Source: Apiosordaria backusii (lineage: Eukaryota; Ascomycota; Sordariomycetes; Sordariales; Lasiosphaeriaceae). From it: a stretch of 64,000 nucleotides of DNA. The notes below the pieces were generated by a model. That model made no database searches, had not been told where the DNA came from, and saw nothing but the letters and a program-made list of their open reading frames with translations. A program made the position numbers and the translations under genes. Location: positions 248,001 to 312,000 of the forward strand of contig JAUKTV010000007.1 in assembly GCA_030549205.1 (NCBI GenBank), written 5' to 3'. Positions within the stretch are counted from its first letter, which is position 1, and every line of letters starts with the position of its first letter. Positions 56,971 through 64,000 of this stretch are shown piece by piece.

Positions 56971-58841
56971 TTAAGCATCAGTGACGCAGCCTTGGCTGGC
57001 ATCCTTGACCAACTGGGCATACTTCCTGAGAGTACCCCTCTTGACCTTGGACTCAGGGGCCTTCCAGGCCTTCTTTCTCCTCTCGAGCTCCTCAGCAGGG
57101 ATCTCGAGGTCGAGCACGCGCTTCTCGGCATCGATGATAATCTTGTCACCATCCTGGACGAGGGCAATGGGGCCACCTTCCATAGCCTCGGGCACAATGT
57201 GGCCTATCAAGAAGCCGTGGCTGCCACCGGAGAAGCGACCATCGGTGATGAGGGCAACATCCTTTCCGAGACCAGCACCCATGATGGCAGAGCTGGGCTT
57301 GAGCATTTCGGGCATGCCGGGGCCACCCTTGGGGCCCTCGTAGCGGATGACGACAACGGTCTTCTCGCCCTTCTTGATCTCACCGCGCTCGAGGGCCTCA
57401 ATGAAGCCGTCCTCGTAGTCGTAGACCTTGGCGGTACCCTCGAAGCGGAGACCCTCCTTGCCAGTGATCTTGCCGACGCAGCCGCCGGGAGCGAGGGAGC
57501 CGCGGAGGATCTGGATGTGGCCGGTAGGCTTGATGGGATTGCTCATGGGGCGGATGATCTTCTGCTCGGCGGGGAAGTCGGGGTAGGCGTCCACGTTCTG
57601 CTTCATGGTCTTGCCAGTGACGGTCACGCCGGAACCGTCAATGATGCCCTCCTTGAGCAGGAACTTGAGGAGAGAGGGAGTACCGCCGATCTTGCACAAA
57701 TCCTCCATGACGTACTTGCCGGAAGGCTTAAGGTCGGCCAAGAAGGGGATTCTGTCGGAAACGGCCTGGAAGTCGTCGATGGTGAGCTTGATGCCGACCG
57801 AGTCGGCAATGGCGATGAGATGGAGGACAGCGTTGGTGCTGCCACCGAGAACAGTGACAACAATCATGGCGTTCTCGAAGGCCTGGCGGGTCATGATGTC
57901 GCGGGGGCGGATATCCTCCCTAAGAAGGTTCTTGATGGCCTCACCGACGCTCTCGCACTCGGCCTTCTTGCTGGGATCCTCGGCAGGGTTGCTGCTGGAG
58001 CCGGGAAGAGTCATACCAAGCGTCTCAATGGCGCTGGCCATGGTGTTGGCAGTGTACATGCCACCGCAAGCACCGCCACCAGGGCAAGCATGGCGAATGA
58101 TATCGAAGCGCTGCTTCTCGTCGATCTCGCCGGAAATGTACTGGCCGTAGGCCTGGAAGGCGCTGACAATGTCGATAGGCTCGCCACCAGCACTGCAGCC
58201 GGGCTTGATGGTACCACCATACACCATGATACTGGGGCGGTTGACTCTGCCCATGGCGATCAACACACCGGGCATGTTCTTGTCGCAACCAGGCAAGGAG
58301 ACGTTGGCGTCATACCACTGGCCATTCATGACGGTCTCGATACTGTCGGCAATAACCTCTCTGCTTTGCAAGCTGTAGCGCATACCAGTTGTTCCCATGC
58401 TGATACCATCCGAGACACCAATAGTGTTGAAACGCATGGGGACGAGACCAGCCTTCTGGATGCTCTCTCTGACGAGACCTGAGAGGTCGAGCAGGTGCAT
58501 GTTGCAAGGGTTACCCTCGTACCAGACGGATGAGATACCGACCTGGGGCTTGTTCATGTCGGCCTCTGTCATACCGGTAGCGTAGAGCATGGCCTGAGAA
58601 GCACCCTGGGACTTGGGCTGGGTGATGGTGGCTGACACCTTGTTGAGCTTCTCATCGGCATAGCGGCGGGCCGTGGTGGAGAGAAGGCGGCTAGAGCAAG
58701 ATGAATAGTCAGCTCAGTGGTCTTAACACATAAGAGTGTGAAGGTTTGGTAGAACAAGACGTACGCCGAGTTTCTCATGGGCAGGGCCCGGCCAGTGGCC
58801 AGAGCTCTGGGAGCCCCAGCTCTCAAAAGTGAGGGGAGCAT
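56971..58841 (-). CDS. ilv3: Mitochondrial dihydroxy-acid dehydratase
   Basis: Iron-sulfur enzyme that dehydrates 2,3-dihydroxy-3-methyl(butanoate/pentanoate) in valine, isoleucine and, indirectly, leucine and pantothenate synthesis, in the mitochondrial matrix. Exons are 58765-58841 and 56971-58690; the GC|C junction restores Ala and the product is 598 residues. Residues 1-40 (MLPSLLRAGAPRALATGRAL...) are an Arg/Ala/Leu-rich presequence that spans the intron. Cluster and active-site motifs are intact: NPCNMH, CDKNMPG, CPGGGACGGMYTANTM, GGSTNAVLHL, APGGCVGK and TDGRFSGGSHG. Codon use is strongly biased to C-ending codons, as in highly expressed fungal genes. Candidate TATA element and a triplicated 11-mer lie upstream. 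The antisense strand has a long accidental open frame caused by this codon bias. Confidence 0.97.
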
Positions 58842-59268
58842 GACTGATATGGCAATGACTGAACCGGGAAACTTTCGCCAGAGAAAGAAACGAGACAAGA
58901 AAACCAATTGATAGCCCGGTAAGGACGTAGAAACTTTATAAACAGCGAGGACAAGTCAATTGACCCTTCTTGTACCTCTGGCTGTGTTGGGTTGGGGAAT
59001 GAAGATGGGAAGTTTTGGGCGAAGTCGGAGCTAAAATTTCCAAGTTGACCGCAGCCTGAGTTGTGGTCTAGTGCGCTGTGACAGTCACAGGGACGCTGTT
59101 ACAGGGGTCCCCGCAAGAGCTCCCCGCCCTTTTTTAGCTGCATGGGAATACCAATACAAGCTTTCTTATTGGTTCAGCGAGAGCTGAGATGCCAGCAGCG
59201 AAGACGGCGAGATGGAGCCATCTTTGTTCCAAGAATGAATGGACCATAATTCAAGAACCCAACCGTGA

Positions 59269-59279
59269 TTTTATATATA
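59269..59279 (-). promoter_or_regulatory. Candidate TATA element upstream of ilv3
   Basis: TATATATAAAA on the minus strand about 430 bp before the ilv3 start. A weaker TTTATAAA match lies only 95 bp before the ATG, so the real start site is uncertain. Confidence 0.35.
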
Positions 59280-59568
59280 GTTGTAGTTGGTGGCTTGTCT
59301 GGCTCCCACTAGTCTAACGTCTTTCTGCTTCCAAGCTCTATAGAGACAAGCGGCGCCATAGCTTGATTGGACCTTATGAGTAGTCTCCAGACTGGTATGA
59401 ATAGAGTAGTTGATGGAGTTCTAGCTGCCATTGTTCAGCAATTCAAAGTCCGGCTCTCAGGTTCCCCACATTAGGCCAAGAGTGCCGGGACAGCCGGGGG
59501 GTATCCGCCAGGTTGCCGGTGTGAGCCGTCGCGAGGTGTCGGCGGGCCGTGTCGTTCCATGCCGGATG

Positions 59569-59624
59569 GTCATAACACCTATCTGCCGTAGTCATAACAC
59601 CCCTTTGACGACGGTCATAACACC
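59569..59624. repeat. Three direct copies of an 11-mer
   Basis: GTCATAACACC occurs exactly at 59569-59579, 59591-59601 and 59614-59624. The start-to-start spacing is 22 and 23 bp, about two helical turns. It lies about 40 bp beyond the clpP stop, in the ilv3 upstream or clpP 3' region. Confidence 0.85.
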
Positions 59625-59665
59625 TTCTCATGCATGCAGCCGTACGCCCTTCTCACAACAACGCC

Positions 59666-60547
59666 TTATTGCTTTCCTTCCTTCGCATCTGCAGAAAGCA
59701 TCGTGCCGTCGTTCTTGACTCTCCGGTGTAGGATCTCATCGATGATACCAAATTCCTTTGCCTCCTCGGCCGTCAAGTACTTGTCTCTCTCCATCATGTC
59801 ATTGATGGCCTGCATGTCGTACTTTTCGAAGCCGAAGGATTTGTTGATATGGCTCTGCACAATCTTGTTGATCTGATCCCGCAGCCTTTGTATTTGGTTG
59901 GCATAGATAAGGATGTCTGATGCCTGTCCCCGTGTTCCTCCCAATGGCTGATGCACCATGATGGAGCTGTGTGGGAGCGCATATCTTTTCCCGGGCTCGC
60001 CTCCAATCAGAAGAATGGCGGCCATCGACGCGGCGCCACCAACGCAGACAGTTGACACCGGGGACTTGATGTAGGTCATGGTGTCGTAGATAGCGAGGCC
60101 AGAGCTCACTTCGCCGCCGGGTGAGTTGATATACATGGTGATGGGCTTGTCAGGGTTGTCCGATTCGAGCCAAAGAAGCTGGGCAACTATCGAGGCCGAT
60201 ACCGTGTCATCGATCGCTCCATTTAGGCAAACAATCCGTTCCTGCAACAGCTTGGAGAAGATATCGGCTGGGAGAAGGGTCAGCACCGCGCCGAGTACTG
60301 TGATGGTCAAGAGGTCCGAGGCTTACATGTTCGCCAACCTCCCGCCTGCAAGGTTAGCAAAAATATAGTAAGAAAAAGCGGGTGGGAGAAATTGGAGCTA
60401 ACATACTGTTACCTCTGTGATATACGGCATTGGGATGCCGCTGGTGGGAGGGACCGCCCCAGGGAAAGTGCTAAACTTGGAGGTGCGGCGACATTGCGAT
60501 GCGCCTAACCTCCTGAGTAGGCGAAAGGCTGTTCTTTGGGTATTCAT
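59666..60547 (-). CDS. clpP: Mitochondrial ClpP, proteolytic subunit of ClpXP
   Basis: Serine protease forming the barrel of mitochondrial ClpXP. Exons are 60407-60547, a 19-nt microexon 60327-60345, and 59666-60267; phases agree and the product is 253 residues. The microexon encodes AGGWRT and restores the conserved VTAGGWRTSDIFSKLL block. The N-terminal 35 residues are Arg-rich and lack acids (MNTQRTAFRLLRRLG), a mitochondrial presequence. The triad is intact: Ser134 in GGAASMAA, His159 in MVHQP and Asp215 in ERDKYL. The His-to-Asp spacing is 56 residues against 49 in E. coli ClpP because of a longer loop (around FGFEKYD). The stop TAA follows GKQ. The gene diverges from a probable mitochondrial protein gene. 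Confidence 0.96.
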
Positions 60548-60816
60548 GATAGCGTCTCGACGTCGTGTGAGCTGTACTCTGGAAGGTTTCGATAGAATAA
60601 ACAATCCAAACCTAATTGACGATTGCGATCATGGTGGAGAGGGACAGCTCCAAGAAGCTCCCCTAGCTCCGTTGACGTTTGACGGCTTGGCAATCTATCA
60701 GCCAAGACGGCTCCACAGGGCGTGCACAGACACTTCCTGAGTGGGTAGGAGAATTCAGATGTCAAGTCCTCACTTACACGCACAACACTCACAACAGTTA
60801 CGAGACAATCACCAAC

Positions 60817-62190
60817 ATGTTGCAAAGATTCGGCAGAGCAATCTCCAGGCCGGTAGCACTGGAATTTCATATCCCAACCTGCGAGCCATCACCATCTTAT
60901 CGGCAACTGCATAACAGCACCCGCAAAGAGACAGAGGATTCAAGAGACGATGATCCAAGATCCGCGTATGAACGCTCAGTTGAATCACTGAATATCGACC
61001 ATGATAGTAAAACAGTCACAACAGCCGTTGGAACCCTGCCTCTCTCACCATTAATGGATCCGTCATTCCACGAAGCTAGAGACAGGTTTAGTAAGACAAA
61101 GCCAAAACAGGCTCAACGCCCAAAAGACAAGTTTCGACGGCAACTCGAAAGAAATCCATATGGTGTGTTTTCATCCCGGATATCATATTGTTCTCTCAGA
61201 AGGGTCTAATCTAACAACTTTCCCACAGTCCGGATGCTCGCTGACTCTGTGCGAAGCTGTGACGTTACTGGAACTGCTCTTCCAAAATTCTTCATGCAGC
61301 GCTTCAAGCTTGTCCAGCATCCAACAACAGACACAACATGGTGGATGCCACAAGATCTTGAGAGCAAAGTGCCAAAAGAAGGAGAAGAGACTCAACCTGT
61401 TACCGAGCTGCCCGGTCCTTCTGCATATACGCTCAACAGCCGTCTATTTCTTCAAGAATTCGTTAAGCAAAAGGGTGTGTATTCCTCCAGCCCCAAGAAG
61501 CTTTTACGCGCAACCGACAGTGGATCGGGACGTCTTGCCTCCTCCTTGAATGAGGCTCGGTGGCGTGAAGATATGGACCGCTACTTGTTAGAAACAATGC
61601 GCAAGCGAGTCTATGAGGGTCTTCTTCACGCCGCTCATATGGCAGAACAAGGTGGAGAGGACGGTAGACCTCGCAAGTATGTTACCAAGGTCGAAAGCTG
61701 GGAGGTAGTCAACGAGTTGAAGCATCGGCAGTGTGTCTTGTTCTTCGGGCCTCCAGAAGGTGCTTCCTTTAACCCCACTATGGCCTCTGTTCCGTCACCG
61801 ATCTCGACCATGGCCATCAAGGGCTCAAAATTCGGTGCCAAACTTGCGGTACATGACATGCGGGCGGTGATGGGCAAGGAATATTTGGCCCGGTTAAGGC
61901 AAGAATCTGAGTTGCTCCGTGATGGCTCCCTCTACCTCCTGAGGGGACAGGCGACCATGAGACTGCACATGTTGATATGGAAGCTCCAAGGGTACTTCGC
62001 AGGATGGGAAGATTCAGTGGGCGAGGTAAACTACAAGGATGATGCAACACCTCAACAGACTGAAAACCCCACGGCCACGCTCGACCAACATGAAACATCA
62101 GCGCAACGGGAGCCTGATCTTCAACTGGAAGAGGGTTGGGAGTCGAGCCTAGACGACGATCTGGAAAGGGCGGAAGATCTCAGAGATTGA
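60817..62190 (+). CDS. Probable mitochondrial protein, unknown function
   Basis: I do not recognise a named family, though its sequence feels like a conserved fungal mitochondrial protein. Exons are 60817-61162 and 61229-62190; the G|TC junction restores Val and the product is 435 residues. The first 35 residues (MLQRFGRAISRPVALEFH) are a plausible presequence. Residues 40-115 are charged and hydrophilic. From residue 115 a folded domain begins (NPYVRMLADSVRSCDVTGTALPKFFMQRF), with TWWMPQDL, GPSAYTLN and WREDMDRYLLETMRKRV as its clearest blocks. A long helical region follows to about residue 380, then an acidic tail. It shares a 269-bp promoter with clpP. No catalytic motif or membrane segment is visible. 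Confidence 0.85.
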
Positions 62191-62763
62191 TCTTGGGTGT
62201 CGAGATAGGCAGAGCTTCATTTTCAAAGAGGCAACGGATAGTATCGACGACGATACGTGCCCTAAAAGATAAGGTTTTCGCTAGCATATCTCGCCAATAT
62301 GGGTTGGTAGGACTGAAGGGGGTGCGTTATAACGTGAATAAACCCATGGTTGCTACGAATGACGAGGATTGATTCGGTCGGGACCACGGAATCATGAAAT
62401 ACTGTTTTGAGAGCACACCGAAGCAGACGAGGGAACCCGGCGAGCAATCATGATCTTCCACCTCGGTGAAGAGCAGGGGTGGGCAAGTTGGCCAGCCCAA
62501 TCACAAGGCAACTGAGGCTCACAGCCTCACGCATTGTGGCACGACCAAAGTCTTGACTGCATTACCCGGGCAAAGACGTGCTGCAGGCCGCCCCTGATTC
62601 GGATAGGGTGTTGTAAATCATCAACAGTGGGATCATGGAGTGTGGGGGTCCTGAGCGGTCAGCCCGGTTTAAACCATTATATCTCCTCTATCTCTTGTAT
62701 CCCGCTCCCCAGATGGCGCCGTTTTAGCTTTCGACAAAACATCATGCTTAACACAAAATAAAC
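62191..62763. other. Intergenic spacer
   Basis: 573 bp between two plus-strand genes: 3' UTR of the mitochondrial protein and promoter of the membrane protein. Nothing else is supported. Confidence 0.45.
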
Positions 62764-63746
62764 ATGGATCTCCGACTTGGAAATACCACTGGAAAACTTC
62801 GAAAATTGAATTCTACTATAGCAAGAAACAACATATGGTCTATTTTCACCTGGATCTGGAGGATAGCTGCTGCGTTTTGTTGCTCAGACATCATCCTGCC
62901 CAAGACTAGGCCACGGGAACACACCTCTTGGATTTGGCGACAGGATGTTCTGGTCAAAATCTTCATGGGTGGCATAGGGTTGATCCTCACTTGTGTTGGT
63001 GTTTGGGCAGCTGTCTCTGCGGTGACAGAGGCCAAAACTGCAAACGAGCTAGCCCACTGGACCTCGACCAAGGACTTTATAGAGTTCTGTGAGTCTGTAT
63101 GTCTGGCCGTTTTACTTAGATATCCTCTCAAAACAACGGACGACTAACACTCTGACAGCATAATATCACGAGCTGCATGGGCACTCAAAACACAACTCTC
63201 CCCCCACCGCCTGGCTTCTCGCTACTTGGTAGATGGCGCCGGTCTCTGTCAATCAATCTATGGAACTCCAACTCGATGCCAGAAGGCAATCAGAATCCGG
63301 GCTCTGACATTATCACGTTCCTGGGCGCCGTCGTTGTCGCGATTTGTTTCTTTGTCATGGCCAAGACCACTCTTAGAAAAGACACCTACAGGCAGTTCAC
63401 CATTGCCGCTCAGCGGGCTCTCAGACGGCTGACGAGACTTTGGGCGGGTAACCACTCCACTGGCCTACCTCTAGCTCGCTCGACCACGAAAGAAAACACC
63501 GACCTCACCGAGAACAGCGACTTCACCACGCAGGGAGCCAGTCACCGTCACCGAAAGCCTGCTGCCAGACGCAGGCGAGAAGCACGACTGGACCGTTTTT
63601 CTCGATACCGGACGACAGAGAACAACAGCACGGTGGTGGACGACACCAGCAGTGACGAGCTGTATACGCATGGGGAGGACACGAGGAGGTCGAGGGTACG
63701 ACTGCGGAGGAGGGCAAAGAGGGTGGTGAATGATGAGAATGTTTAG
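62764..63746 (+). CDS. Small membrane protein, unknown function
   Basis: I do not recognise a family with a known role. Exons are 62764-63096 and 63159-63746; the junction is phase 0 through a GTATGT donor and the product is 306 residues. Three hydrophobic stretches are visible: about residues 25-42 (WSIFTWIWRIAAAFCC, weaker), 64-85 (VLVKIFMGGIGLILTCVGVW) and 155-175 (ITFLGAVVVAICFFVMA). The segment between the last two has EAKTANELAHWTSTKDFIEFC and several Asn glycosylation sites (NIT, NTT). The C-terminal 130 residues are extremely Arg/Ser/Thr/Asp-rich with basic clusters (KPAARRRREARLDR, RVRLRRRAKR), probably a cytosolic tail. An alternative donor GTGAGT two codons earlier leads to a stop and is rejected. 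Confidence 0.8.
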
Positions 63747-64000
63747 TAGTTGATTTGAAAAAAGGGAGAATACAAGAACTGCTGGTGATCTGTGAAGAGA
63801 AAACAACGTGCGAGCGGTGCTGCTGGTTGCCATGGGAATGGATACGTTGTGGAAAACAAATCAGATGGAACATCAACACCAAGGAGTGCAGCGTCATGGT
63901 TCTGGGGAGAACTTCAATGATGGGAGCAAGCAAGTCGGTCAAGATAAAGTAAGTGGGTGGGCAGCAATGGCAGTGCTGGCAGGTACTGGGCGGTGGTGGG

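Larger units (their letters stand above)
58842..59665. other. ilv3 upstream region / clpP 3' end
   Basis: 824 bp between two minus-strand genes. It contains a TATA element, a near-palindrome TGACAGTCA around 59080 and three copies of GTCATAACACC (listed separately). Confidence 0.5.

Noticed and set aside
56920..58482. 520-codon open frame on the plus strand
   Set aside because: It is exactly antisense to ilv3 and arises from that gene's C-ending codon bias. Its translation is a Gly/Ala/Asp/Leu-rich sequence without any domain.
1..64000. CRISPR array, insertion sequence, prophage or intact transposon
   Set aside because: No spaced palindromic repeats, no terminal inverted repeats with a transposase and no reverse transcriptase or integrase motif were seen in any frame I read.

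Overview
This is nuclear DNA of a filamentous ascomycete, most likely a Sordariomycete. Genes are split by short introns (about 50-70 nt, occasionally longer) with GTAAGT/GTATGT-type donors and YAG acceptors. The gene set is typical of such fungi: CFEM and cerato-platanin secreted proteins, a Zn2Cys6 regulator, AcrB, a KlpA kinesin and fungal Loa1/Vps66. There is no plasmid, phage, CRISPR or intact transposon. I built 24 protein-coding genes; every multi-exon model was checked for codon phase across each splice. Gene 1 is probably cut by the left window edge.

Layout. 1-7 kb: an acidic protein of unknown function (+), an ARMT1/DUF89 phosphatase (-) and a class 3 lipase (-). 7-11.4 kb: an FHIP dynein-adaptor protein (+) facing a GPI-type CFEM protein (-). 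11.4-24 kb: AcrB-like membrane/coiled-coil protein (-), a hotdog thioesterase (-) and a SAM methyltransferase (-), separated by long gene-poor spacers. 26.8-34.5 kb: CCR4 deadenylase (+), a small unknown protein (-) and a COL-26/BglR-like Zn2Cys6 regulator (-). 38-45.4 kb: RNase T2 (-), an acyl-protein-thioesterase-type hydrolase (+), a cerato-platanin (-), a degenerate tRNA-like element and an unknown protein (-). 46.5-50.3 kb: an aromatic-ring FAD monooxygenase and a free-standing thioesterase, both (+). 51-54.7 kb: kinesin-14 KlpA (-). 55.5-64 kb: Loa1/Vps66-type acyltransferase (+), mitochondrial dihydroxy-acid dehydratase (-), mitochondrial ClpP (-) diverging from a probable mitochondrial protein (+), and a small membrane protein (+).

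Most genes are independent housekeeping functions: mRNA decay, branched-chain amino acid synthesis, mitochondrial proteolysis, and microtubule motor and adaptor proteins. Possible functional groupings are few: the monooxygenase/thioesterase pair, which could be a small metabolic unit, and the divergent clpP/mitochondrial-protein pair sharing a 269-bp promoter. I found no convincing new multi-gene system. The most unusual signals are an eight-copy 18-bp coding repeat at the monooxygenase C terminus, a tRNA-like relic, a triplicated 11-mer upstream of ilv3 and a 19-nt microexon in clpP.
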